This document shows positions 10,159-19,100 of a stretch of 43,075 nucleotides of DNA, one piece after another. This stretch comes from an uncultured Aureimonas sp. (GTDB taxonomy: Bacteria > Pseudomonadota > Alphaproteobacteria > Rhizobiales > Rhizobiaceae). Location: positions 1 through 43,075 of the forward strand of contig NZ_CAJYIU010000236.1 in assembly GCF_913775355.1 (NCBI RefSeq), in the 5' to 3' direction. Each line of letters begins with the position of its first letter. Positions within the stretch are counted from its first letter, which is position 1. Below the pieces are notes generated by a model. That model worked only from the letters and a program-made list of their open reading frames with translations. It had not been told where the DNA came from and made no database searches. The translations under genes and the position numbers were made by a program.

Positions 10159-11616
10159 ATGCCATCCATTGCCGACGAAGCGCGGATCGTCTTCGACAAT
10201 CTCTCGGATCGAGGGTCCGGGCTGTTTCATCCGACGCTCCGGCTTGGTGTGGCCGGTCTGTCGCGGGCCGGCAAGACGGTCTTCATCACCGCGCTCGTCC
10301 ATAATCTCCTGCATGGCGGGCGACTGCCGATGTTCGAGGCCCAGAGCTCCGGGCGCATCTCGCGCACCTATCTCGAGGAGCAGCCCGACGACGCCGTACC
10401 GCGCTTCCAGTACGAGGATCACCTGCGCGCGATGCTTGAGGATCGCGTGTGGCCGCAGTCGACCCGCGCGATTTCGCAGCTCCGGCTGACGGTCGAGTAC
10501 GAAACGGCGTCCGGCTGGATGCGCTTTCTGTCGCCGGGCAAGCTGTCGATCGACATCGTCGATTACCCCGGCGAATGGCTCCTCGATCTGCCGCTGCTCG
10601 AAAAGGACTTCGCGACCTTCTCGGCGGAATCGCTCGAGCGTGCCCGCCTGCCGTCCCGCGATCGCATGGCGCGCCCCTTCCTCGATGCACTCGCCGCGAT
10701 CGATCCCGCAGCGACCGCCGACGAGACGACGAGCCAGCGGCTGAGTTCGACCTTTGCGGACTACCTGCGCGCCTGTCGCGAGGACCGGACGGCGCTTTCG
10801 ACCCTTCCACCGGGCCGGTTCCTGATGCCGGGAGACTTGGAAGGCTCGCCTGCCCTCACCTTCGCACCGCTGCCCGTCGAGACGGGCCGCACCTATCCGA
10901 AGGGGAGCTACGGTGCCGTGCACGCGCGGCGCTACGAGGCCTACAAGACCGTGGTCGTGCGCCCCTTCTTCCGCGACCACTTCGCCCGGCTCGACCGGCA
11001 GATCATCCTCATCGACGCGCTTCAGGCGATCAACGCCGGTCCCGAGGCGGTGCAGGATCTCGAGACGGCCCTCAGCGACATTCTGGCCTGCTTCCGCCCG
11101 GGTCGGGCGTCGTGGCTCGGCTCGATCCTGACGCCCCGCATCGATCGCATCCTCGTTGCCGCGACCAAGGCCGACCATCTGCATCGCACCAGCCACCAGC
11201 GCCTCGAGAACATCGTCCGCCGGCTCGTCGACGGCGCGGTGGATCGCGCTCGCCTGTCGGGCGCCCAGACCGACGTCGCCGCAATGGCCGCGGTCCGCGC
11301 CACGCACGAAGCGACCGTCACGGATCGCGGCGAGACGCTGCCGGTGATCGTCGGCACCCCGATAGAGGGCGAGGAGATCGGCGGTCAGCGCTTCGACGGC
11401 CGCACGGAAACGGCTGTATTTCCGGGCGACCTGCCGGACGACGCGTCCCGTATCCTGCGCGCCGGTCCGGACGGCACGGGGGCACTCGATCCGCTGACGT
11501 TCGTGCGGTTCCGCCCGCCCCGGCTGGAGCGATCCGCCGAAGGCGCGACCTTGTCGCTGCCGCAGATCCGTCTTGACCGCGCGCTCCAGTTCCTCATGGG
11601 AGATCGACTGGCATGA
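10159..11616 (+). CDS. ycjX: YcjX family P-loop GTPase-like protein (DUF463)
   Basis: A 485-residue protein of the YcjX family. The P loop GLSRAGKT is at 33-40, and family motifs such as DYPGEWLLDLPLL and ATKADHLH are visible. The family has GTPase-like folds and is linked to stress and envelope regulons in Gammaproteobacteria; its biochemical job is not settled. I choose ATG 10159 over TTG 10153 two codons upstream. Its stop overlaps the start of the next gene in an ATGA junction, so the two products are probably coupled and act together. Confidence 0.9.
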   Translation: MPSIADEARIVFDNLSDRGSGLFHPTLRLGVAGLSRAGKTVFITALVHNLLHGGRLPMFEAQSSGRISRTYLEEQPDDAVPRFQYEDHLRAMLEDRVWPQSTRAISQLRLTVEYETASGWMRFLSPGKLSIDIVDYPGEWLLDLPLLEKDFATFSAESLERARLPSRDRMARPFLDALAAIDPAATADETTSQRLSSTFADYLRACREDRTALSTLPPGRFLMPGDLEGSPALTFAPLPVETGRTYPKGSYGAVHARRYEAYKTVVVRPFFRDHFARLDRQIILIDALQAINAGPEAVQDLETALSDILACFRPGRASWLGSILTPRIDRILVAATKADHLHRTSHQRLENIVRRLVDGAVDRARLSGAQTDVAAMAAVRATHEATVTDRGETLPVIVGTPIEGEEIGGQRFDGRTETAVFPGDLPDDASRILRAGPDGTGALDPLTFVRFRPPRLERSAEGATLSLPQIRLDRALQFLMGDRLA

Positions 11617-12653
11617 GCGAAACGCCCCGTCGCCCGTCGGCCTTCCCGATCGATCCGCCGGCTGCCCCGCCGCCCATCCGGTCCGCGCGCGAGCCGCGCA
11701 GCATTTCCGATCTCGCACGCGTGACGATCGAGCCGGACGACGCGCTGGAGGCAGAAGCCGCAGCCCGTCTGGACGCCGACCCCGCGACCCGCCGCCGACG
11801 CGGCTTCTCGTTCGGGAAGCTGGCCATGGGCGCGCTCGGCGCCCTCGCCTCGCTTGCCTTCGGCCTCGCCCTCGACAGCCTCGTGCGCGACCTCTTCCAG
11901 CGCTCGGACTGGCTGGGCTGGGCGGCCCTCAGTCTCGCCGGGCTTCTCGTCGTGGGCCTCCTCGGCGTCGTCGGCCGCGAGGCGATCGGGATCATGCGGC
12001 TGAACGACGTGGAGCGCGAGCGGCGGGACGGCCGCCGTGCCTTCGAGACCGATTCCGCCGCCGAGGCGGAGGCCGTGGTGGCTCGGCTCTCGAAGATCGT
12101 GGCGTCGCGCCCCGAGACCGCGGCCGGTCGCGAGAGACTTCATGCTTCGCGCCACGACGTGATCGACGGACGCGACCTCGTCACCCTCGCCGAGCGCGAA
12201 CTCCTCCTGCCGCTCGATGCCCGGGCGCGCGCGTTGGTCGTCGCCTCGTCGAAGCGCGTGTCGGTGGTGACGGCCGTCAGCCCCCGGGCCTTCATGGATC
12301 TCGCCTTCGTCCTGTTCGAAACGGTGAGGCTGATCCGGGTGGTGTCGTCGCTCTACGGCGCCCGGCCGGGGGCGCTCGGCCTCGTGCGGCTGGTGCGCGA
12401 CGTTCTGGCGCATCTCGCGGTGACGGGTTCGATCGCCGTCGGCGACGGCATTGTCGGACAGGTCGTGGGCCATGGCCTGGCGGCCCGGCTATCCGCGAAA
12501 CTCGGCGAAGGCCTCGTCAACGGACTGCTGACGGCGCGCATCGGCATTGCCGCGATGGACCTCTGCCGGCCGCTGCCGTTTCTGAGCGTCCAGCGCCCAC
12601 GGATCGGCGACTTCCTCAACGAACTCAAGCCGATGGGTGGCGAGAAGCCCTGA
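11613..12653 (+). CDS. ycjF: YcjF family membrane protein (DUF697 / TIGR01620)
   Basis: A 346-residue inner-membrane protein. A proline-rich cytoplasmic N-terminus (about 1-65) is followed by two hydrophobic segments at about 70-92 and 102-126 and a conserved DUF697 region toward the C-terminus. It is translationally coupled to ycjX by ATGA overlap. The YcjX-YcjF pairing is widespread in Proteobacteria. I infer that YcjF anchors YcjX at the membrane. Confidence 0.88.
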   Translation: MSETPRRPSAFPIDPPAAPPPIRSAREPRSISDLARVTIEPDDALEAEAAARLDADPATRRRRGFSFGKLAMGALGALASLAFGLALDSLVRDLFQRSDWLGWAALSLAGLLVVGLLGVVGREAIGIMRLNDVERERRDGRRAFETDSAAEAEAVVARLSKIVASRPETAAGRERLHASRHDVIDGRDLVTLAERELLLPLDARARALVVASSKRVSVVTAVSPRAFMDLAFVLFETVRLIRVVSSLYGARPGALGLVRLVRDVLAHLAVTGSIAVGDGIVGQVVGHGLAARLSAKLGEGLVNGLLTARIGIAAMDLCRPLPFLSVQRPRIGDFLNELKPMGGEKP

Positions 12654-12719
12654 GCATTGCCAGGACGACGGGCAGCGTGCGAAAGGTTCGGTTAACCGTT
12701 CCGCGCGATAGATAGGCCC

Positions 12720-13280
12720 ATGTCCTTGCCGCTCCGAAGGCCCGCCATGTTCCGTCCCGCCGTCGCCGGATTGTCGCTTCTGTCGCTCGCCTGCGTCGGC
12801 TCCCTGCCGGCTCGCGCGGCCGATGTCGACCAAGCCTTCTTCAACTCCGTGTTCGGGCGCTGGTCGGGACCGGGCGAGATCGTGGCCGGCAAGTACAAGG
12901 GCACGAAGTTCGTCTGCGACCTGTCCGGGCTCCAGCCCGACAAGGCGGTCGGCATGTCGCTCGATGGCGCCTGCCGGGTCGGCATGTTCTCGCAGCCGAT
13001 GAACGCGACCTTCACGAAGGGCGGCTCGTCCTACAAGGGCACCTTCCTCGACGGATCGGGCGGCAAGGGTCTCGACATCGTTTCGGGCGACGTGTCGGGC
13101 AACAAGGTTGTCGTCGGGCTCGATCGCAAGCAGCTGAAAGGCGCGATGGTTGCCCGGCTCGAAGACAAGAACAAGCTGATGATCACCATCTCGGTGCAGG
13201 TCGCGGGCGAGCTCGTCCCGGTCATCGGGATGACGCTGAAGCGCGACGAGAGCGTAAAGCGCGCCGCCCTCGCCGACTGA
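12720..13280 (+). CDS. Conserved small secreted protein of unknown function
   Basis: A 186-residue protein beginning with a signal peptide (hydrophobic stretch FRPAVAGLSLLSLACVG, likely cleavage after ARA near residue 34). The mature part, about 150 residues, is rich in glycine and lysine (FGRWSGPGEIVAGKYKGTKF, GSSYKGTFLDGSGGKGLD) with two cysteines, which suggests a beta-rich periplasmic fold. I do not recognise a characterised family. An alternative start is ATG 12747, which still leaves a complete signal sequence. Its stop is four bases from the convergent folK stop. A GGTTAACC palindrome lies about 28 bases upstream. Confidence 0.75.
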   Translation: MSLPLRRPAMFRPAVAGLSLLSLACVGSLPARAADVDQAFFNSVFGRWSGPGEIVAGKYKGTKFVCDLSGLQPDKAVGMSLDGACRVGMFSQPMNATFTKGGSSYKGTFLDGSGGKGLDIVSGDVSGNKVVVGLDRKQLKGAMVARLEDKNKLMITISVQVAGELVPVIGMTLKRDESVKRAALAD

Positions 13281-13284
13281 CGGC

Positions 13285-13788
13285 TCAGGCCGTCCGCCAC
13301 CAATCCGCGGCCAGATCGCGCCGCTCGATGCCCGACGTGTCGAGCGAGCGCAGATGCTCGATGACGGACACGCCTTCGACCGAAAGTTGCGGGGCGATGT
13401 CGGCCAGGGGCACGAGCACGAAGGCGCGGTCCGCCATCCGCGGATGCGGCAGCGTCAGCCGATCGCTCGCAAGGCTCCTGCCGCCGAAATCGAGAAGGTC
13501 GAGGTCGACGGTTCGCGGACCCCAACGCACGCTCCGGTCGCGGTGCAGGCTCGCCTCCACCGAAAGGCAAAGCGCCAGAAGTTCCTCCGCCTCCAGGCTG
13601 GTCTCGACGCATGCGCAGGCATTGAGGAACGGCGGCTGCTCGACAGGTCCCCACGGCGGGGTCCGGTAGACCGGCGAAACGGCGGCGACGCGTGTCGCCG
13701 GGTCCGCGTCGAGCGCGCGAAGCGCCTCGGCCATCGCGTGGACGGGGTCGCCGATATTGCCGCCGAGCCCGAGATAGGCCGTGGTCAT
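13285..13788 (-). CDS. folK: 2-amino-4-hydroxy-6-hydroxymethyldihydropteridine diphosphokinase
   Basis: HPPK of 167 residues, the usual size. It transfers pyrophosphate from ATP to the pterin before DHPS acts in folate synthesis. Visible motifs: YLGLGGNIGDP at the N-terminus, VYRTPPWG, and the signature RWGPRTVDLDLLDFGG with the metal-binding DLDLLD aspartates. The start ATG at 13788 overlaps the folP stop (ATGA), so translation is coupled to folP. Confidence 0.95.
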   Translation of the reverse strand: MTTAYLGLGGNIGDPVHAMAEALRALDADPATRVAAVSPVYRTPPWGPVEQPPFLNACACVETSLEAEELLALCLSVEASLHRDRSVRWGPRTVDLDLLDFGGRSLASDRLTLPHPRMADRAFVLVPLADIAPQLSVEGVSVIEHLRSLDTSGIERRDLAADWWRTA

Positions 13789-14645
13789 CGCCGCCCCCTC
13801 GCGAGCGCTGCATCGACCACCGCCAGCGCGTCGCGTGTCGGGGCAATCGCGTGCACCCGGAAGATCGAGGCCCCGCGCTCGCGCATTAGGACGCTGGTCG
13901 CCGCGGTGGCGATGTCGAGATCGCCCTCGTCTCCGTCGAGAACCCCGCGCACGAAGCGCTTTCGCGAGGTACCGACGAGGATCGGAAAGCCGAGCGGGGC
14001 AAGTTCTCCAAGACGCATCATCAGTTCCAGGTTCTCGCCGGCATCCTTGGCGAAGCCGAATCCGGGATCGATGACGATCTGCTCGTCGGCGACGCCTGCT
14101 GCTCGCGCGATTTCGATCGAACGGGTGAGAAAGGCAATCTGATCCGCGATCACGTCCGTCCGCTTCTGCCGCTCGCGGCCCGTGTGCATCAGGCAGAGCC
14201 CAGCACCAGTACGCGCCGCCACGCGCGCAAGGTCGGGCTCGCGCTGGGCACCCCACACATCGTTGACGATCGATGCGCCGGCTTCGACGGCAAGCGAGGC
14301 TGTTTCGGCGCGATAGGTGTCGATCGAGATGGCGACCTTCGAGCGGGCGCGCAGCGCCTCGATCACAGGCAGCACCCGCCTTTGCTCTTCCGACGCCTCG
14401 ACCGGCTCGGCGCCCGGCCGTGTGGATTCGCCGCCGATGTCGATGATCTCCGCGCCGTCCTCCACCATCGCCAGCGCAGCATCGACCGCGCGTTCCACAT
14501 CGCCGTCGAAGCGTCCGCCATCGGAAAAACTGTCCGGCGTGACGTTCAGGATGCCCATGATCGTCGATTTCGGGCCGAGATGCAGCGTACGACTGTGCGC
14601 GAGGCGCCACGTGCGGTCGGTTGTCACGCAGGCTGGCGACATCAT
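13785..14645 (-). CDS. folP: Dihydropteroate synthase
   Basis: DHPS of 286 residues. It condenses the pterin pyrophosphate with p-aminobenzoate to dihydropteroate, the sulfonamide target. Both signatures are present: MGILNVTPDSFSDGG at about 30-44 and IDIGGESTRPGAEPV; the pterin-binding DPGFGFAKD and KRFVRG also appear. Two adjacent ATG codons (14645 and 14642) could serve as start. The gene overlaps folK directly. The folB gene, commonly between folP and folK in related bacteria, is not here. Confidence 0.95.
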   Translation of the reverse strand: MMSPACVTTDRTWRLAHSRTLHLGPKSTIMGILNVTPDSFSDGGRFDGDVERAVDAALAMVEDGAEIIDIGGESTRPGAEPVEASEEQRRVLPVIEALRARSKVAISIDTYRAETASLAVEAGASIVNDVWGAQREPDLARVAARTGAGLCLMHTGRERQKRTDVIADQIAFLTRSIEIARAAGVADEQIVIDPGFGFAKDAGENLELMMRLGELAPLGFPILVGTSRKRFVRGVLDGDEGDLDIATAATSVLMRERGASIFRVHAIAPTRDALAVVDAALARGRR

Positions 14646-14734
14646 CGGTAGTTCCCCTGCCCGTTACTGACGACCGCAATATTTCCGCAATCGTCTCTTG
14701 TAACTCTTGGGAACCCGCGTAGCGTAGGGGTCAG

Positions 14735-15358
14735 ATGTTTCAAGGGTCGAGGCCAGCGACGATGCGGCGACTTCTGATCTGCAGCCTTGCGGCTGGATGC
14801 ATGTCCACCGGCTTGGCCCACGCGGCCGAGATCACCGAGCGCACCACCTATTTCATGGTGCGTGGCGCGACCTTCGCCGAGCTGGACAAGGCGCTGGGGT
14901 CGAACGGTCCGCTTCTGGGTGGCGGCGAGCGCCATGCGGGATCGACCAAGGTCACCTTCAGCCGCGACCTGGAGTTCAAGACCGAGAAGACGGGCTGCCA
15001 CGTTTCGCGCACCAACCTCCGGCTCGACCTCGTGACGACGCTGCCCCGCTGGAATGCCCCGCGCGGGGCCGACGTGCATACGCGCACGATGTGGAAGGTG
15101 CTGCAGCACGATATTGCCGAGCACGAGGCGAAACACACGGCGATCGCCAAGTCCTGGCTCGACCGGATGAACCGCGAGCTTCTGGCGCTGCCCGCCGAAC
15201 CCACCTGCGCCCGCATGGAGATGACCGCATCGCGGCGCTCTCAGGACATGCAGCTCGCGCACGCCAAGGAGCAGAACGGCTTCGACCGCGCGGAGACGCG
15301 GGTGGTCGACTCCCGCCTGAACGCCAAGCTCAGCGCCGCCATCAAGTCCGTGCGCTAG
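14735..15358 (+). CDS. Secreted DUF922-type putative zinc metalloprotease
   Basis: A 207-residue exported protein. A signal peptide (RRLLICSLAAGCMSTGLAHA) is followed by a domain with the DUF922 pattern: TYFMVRGATFAEL at the start, then a helix with IAEHEAKHTAIAKSW that contains a HExxH motif (HEAKH) as in zinc peptidases. Length and export fit this family, which is seen in Rhizobiales. The substrate is unknown. ATG 14735 follows AGGGG; ATG 14762 directly before the signal peptide is an alternative. It is divergent from folP. Confidence 0.75.
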   Translation: MFQGSRPATMRRLLICSLAAGCMSTGLAHAAEITERTTYFMVRGATFAELDKALGSNGPLLGGGERHAGSTKVTFSRDLEFKTEKTGCHVSRTNLRLDLVTTLPRWNAPRGADVHTRTMWKVLQHDIAEHEAKHTAIAKSWLDRMNRELLALPAEPTCARMEMTASRRSQDMQLAHAKEQNGFDRAETRVVDSRLNAKLSAAIKSVR

Positions 15359-15375
15359 CACCGCAGGACGACCGG

Positions 15376-15696
15376 TCAGGCCTGCCGGGCAGGCACCGTC
15401 AGGGTCAGTCCCGCCAGTTCGGGCCTGACACGGATCTGGCAGGACAGTCGCGAGTTCGGCCGCACATCGAGCGCGAAATCCAACATGTCCTCCTCCATCG
15501 CCTCCATCGGCGGGAGTTCGGCGAGCCGGGCCTCGTCGACATAGACGTGGCAGGTCGCGCAGGCGCATGCCCCGCCGCAGTCGGCATCGATACCGGGAAC
15601 GTCGTTGCGGATCGCAGCCTGCATCACGCTCCCGCCGTCGGGGGCGTCGAGGTCGTAGCGGGTCCCGTCGGAAGTGATGAAGCTGATCGCGGTCAT
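15376..15696 (-). CDS. 2Fe-2S ferredoxin, adrenodoxin type
   Basis: A 106-residue ferredoxin, the usual size. The cluster ligands C40, C46, C49 (CGGACACATC) and C86 (LSCQI) follow the adrenodoxin-type C-x5-C-x2-C-xn-C spacing. It carries single electrons in the cytoplasm, typically to a P450, a Rieske oxygenase or Fe-S assembly; no partner is adjacent. ATG 15696 gives the family's standard N-terminus (MTAISFITSDG); the frame is open further upstream but without similarity. The GGAG just upstream is unusually close to this ATG. Confidence 0.92.
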   Translation of the reverse strand: MTAISFITSDGTRYDLDAPDGGSVMQAAIRNDVPGIDADCGGACACATCHVYVDEARLAELPPMEAMEEDMLDFALDVRPNSRLSCQIRVRPELAGLTLTVPARQA

Positions 15697-16190
15697 GCTC
15701 CGCGGGTAGAACGACGCCGGCCCCGGGTCAACCGTCTCGTAACCGCGCGATCCGCCGACAGGCCCGATGGTTATCAACAGGCGCGTGACCGCGCTGCCTC
15801 GCGGGACGTGATCGCGAGAATGCGACCCAATCGATTGACGCGTCCTCGTGCCGCAAGGGGCGCCCGATTTGATTCGGCCCCGCAAATGCAGGTCGACGCG
15901 ACGTCATGTCGGGGACCGGGTCGAACCCGCTTCCGCCGATCGCAGTCAAGAGAAGGCTATCGGCGAAACCGGCATTTCCAAATCGGCGTTAACCAAATGT
16001 TTAAACTTGTATCAAAGCCCGGAATTGCGGGTTTCCTTCCGCCGCGGGGGCCTCTAATTTGAGAGCATGTAAAAGGCCCGCCCTCCGTGTGTCCGAGGGT
16101 GAGCCGGTAATGGCCGGGTGTTTGTTGGCGCGCGACAGGGCGGCGGGTCAGCGATCATCCCGCGAGTAAACGAGTACGGGGCGGCGGGTC
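15697..16190. other. 494-bp intergenic region and leader upstream of gpr
   Basis: No gene that I can support. From about 15960 the sequence is AT-richer and holds a palindromic TTAA motif (listed separately), then an imperfect hairpin around 16014-16030 (AAGCCCG / CGGGTTT). The last 120 bases are GC-rich. They contain a 13-bp direct repeat GGGCGGCGGGTCA at 16138-16150 and 16179-16191, the second ending on the A of the gpr start codon. CCGCCCT at 16078-16084 can pair with either copy (7 bp with the first, 6 bp with the second). There is no AGGAG-like ribosome site before the gpr ATG. Confidence 0.6.
15988..16006. promoter_or_regulatory. Candidate CtrA-type binding site upstream of gpr
   Basis: The sequence GTTAACCAAATGTTTAAAC is a pseudo-palindrome. 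It contains a TTAACC half site (15989-15994) and a second TTAA at 16001-16004, giving TTAA-N8-TTAA, or TTAA-N7-TTTA at the consensus spacing. CtrA, the final target of the CckA relay, recognises TTAA-N7-TTAA and TTAACC-type half sites. It lies 185 bases upstream of the gpr start. This is a motif match only. Confidence 0.35.
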
Positions 16191-19100
16191 ATGTCGAAGA
16201 TCAAGACGGCTGAACAGCTATCGGACGAAGCAGTCACCGAGCTGGAGGCGGCGCTTCAGGACACGGATTTCCTGGGCTCCGACCCCGAGCAACCGCAGGT
16301 GAGCGGTACGGCCGAGGGGCATGTCGAGAACGACACGCTGGCCGCGTCCGAGATCAACATCGAATTCGCCCTGAACGAGTTCGACCGCTCCGTCGAGGAG
16401 GCGACCAGCGCCCTGCGCGAGGAAAGCGCCGTGATCCCGGCTGCGCCGTCCGAACCGCCTGCCACTGACGCAGACGTTCCGCCCGAGCCGGACTTCCAGA
16501 TCGCGGAGGAGGAACTCATCGCCTCTCTCGGCGAAATCGAGCGCGTCGATCCGCCCGCCGCCTCCGATCGCCTCGGAAGCGCCGTGCCGCCGGTCGCCGC
16601 GGCGATCGCTGCCGGGACCGCCAGCACCGCCGCTCAAGACGCCCCTTCCGCCCCGCCCGTCCGCCGAGAGGCAACCGCGAAGCGACCCGAGCCTGCCGCC
16701 GCTCCCGAGCCCGTGCGGCCGTCCCGAACGCGGGACTTCAAGGCGAGCGTCGCCAATGACGAGCAGCGTTCCGCAGCGGTTCGTGCCGACGCCCTTCTCA
16801 CCCGCCGTTCGTCCCGCCGCACGCTGGTCATCGGCGGTGTCGTCGCCGCAGCCTGGGCCCTTCTAGCCGGTGCGGCGTCCTTTGCCTTTATCAGCGCCGG
16901 CAGTTCGCCGGTTCCCGAGGGGCTGACGCTGTCGCTTGCCGCGTTGGCCGTGGTGCTCCCGGCCCTCCTGATCATGGCCTTCGCCGTGATGGTGCGCCGC
17001 TCGCAGGACCTCCGTCTGATGAGCCGGTCCCTCGCCGAGGTCGCGCTGCGACTGGCGGAACCGGAGAGCATCGCCGCCGAGAAGGTCGCCAGCGTCGGCA
17101 ACGCCATCCGCCGCGAGGTTGCGGCGCTCGGCGAGGGCGTCGAGCGCGCGCTGTCGCGAATGGGCGAACTCGAGGGCATCGTCCACAACGAGGTGTCCTC
17201 GCTCGAACGCGCCTACGCCGACAATGAGGTCAAGATCCGCTCGCTCGTGACGGACCTATCGTCCGAGCGTGAGGCGATGCTCAGCCATGCGGAAAAGCTC
17301 CGCTCGTCGGTGGTCGGCTCGCACGACCGGCTGATCGGTGACGTCGACACGGCTTCCACCCGCATCATCCAGCAGGTCGAAGAGGCGACGCAACGCTTCC
17401 ACTCGCTGCTCGACGAGCGCGGTGCCGCGCTGTCGCAGGCCTACGAGGATCGCAGCCAGGCGCTGACGGCCATGTTTGACGCTCGCAGCCGCGAGATCGA
17501 GAGCGAACTCACCGGCAGCAGCACCGCCGTCATCCAGCGCATCGGCGAGACCGCCGAAGAGACTACCCGGCGCCTGGCGCAGACCGGTGAAGAGCTCGCC
17601 CTCTCCCTGCGGGCCCAAGCCGAAGAGCTTCAGGCTCGCTCCGACGAGCTGGTTCAGCGCGTGTCCTCGATCAGCGAGGACGCGGGCGAGCGCCTGCGTC
17701 AGTCGAATGAGGTCGTCCTGCGCCAGCTGGCCGAGCGGACGGAGAACCTCGCGACCGGCTCGGAGACCTTCGACCGCCGCCTGACGGAAACCCTCGACGA
17801 ACGCTCCGCTCGCATGATCGGCGAGAACGAGGCTCTCATCGCTTCGCTGACCGCCGGTCTCGACCAGCGCCTGACACATCTGGCCACGGAGACCGAGCGC
17901 CTTCTCGGCCGTCTCGACGAAGCGTTCGACAGCCGCATCCAGAATGCCACAGCCCTCCTCGGCTCGCGCAACGACGACGTTCTCGGCCGCTTCGACGAAC
18001 GGCTGGCGCAGCTGGAAGCCGCGCTGTCCGGCAAGGGCGCCCAGCTCGTCCAGACCATCGAGGGTCAGGCGCAGGCGATCGATCGCACGGCCGATCGACT
18101 GGCTCTCACGCTCTCCGAAAGCTCCGGCAGCTTCGCACGTACCGTTGCCGAGCGTGCCGACGAGATCCGTCACGCCATCGACAGCGGTCGCGAGGGGCTG
18201 ACCGCAGCCGCCGAGAGCGCCCGGCAGGGGATCGACGCCAGCTTCGCCAATCATTCCGATCACGTGCGCTCGACCTTCGATGCCCAGATCGGCTCGCTCG
18301 GCGCCGTCCTCAGCGACCGCGCTGCCGATATCGACACGTCGCTCGCTTTCGCCCAGCAGACGCTCCTGGCCCAGTTCGAGGAGCGCGGAAGCGCCCTCAC
18401 CCAGTCAATTGAAAGCAATGTCGCCCGCATGGAGGCGATCATCGGCGGCGCGGAAGGTCGGATGGTCTCCGGCGTCGCAGAGCGCGCCGAGAAGCTCGAG
18501 GCGGCGCTAGCCGCCGCCGATACGCAGGCCGACGACCGGTTCCAGACGCGCCTCGATCGCATGAATGCCCTTCTGGCCGAGCGTGGATCGGCGATCGAGG
18601 TCGCGATCGACCAGCGCACGCAGCTCCTCTCGAATGAGTTCGAGACGCGTCTTGCGTCGCTTGACCGCCTGCTGGCCGACCGCACCGAGCGGTTCGTCGC
18701 CGACTTCGACGAGCGCAACGAGACGCTGACGACCGGCCTCTCGGATCGTATCGCAGCCAACGAAGCCTTCATGCGCGACAGCGGCGAGCGCCTGTCCATG
18801 TCGCTCGATCTCTACACCTCGCGCGTCGGTGACGACGTCATCGGGCGTTTGGAGGCGGCCCTGATGATGGGCGACGATCGTCGCCAGGAGTTCCTCGCCA
18901 ACCTCGAGACCCGCACGGCCGGGATCGAGGCAAGCTTCGAACAGTCCGTCGAGCGCGTGGTCAACGATCTTGCGCTGCGCGTCCGCGAACTGTCGGACAC
19001 GGTCGACGCGTCGCATCAGGGTCTGACCGCGAACCTCGACGAGCGCACCGCTCGCTTCGCCCGCGACATCGACCACAACGCGGGGACGGTCCTGTCCGCG

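Noticed and set aside
14797-16062. A long plus-strand frame through the DUF922 gene, across the ferredoxin and into the gpr leader
   Set aside because: It is out of frame with the DUF922 gene and antisense to the ferredoxin; both of those have clear family motifs.
16060-16190. The gpr leader as a known riboswitch
   Set aside because: I compared it by eye with the conserved cores of SAM-II, cobalamin, TPP and glycine riboswitches and of the 4.5S RNA and found no match.
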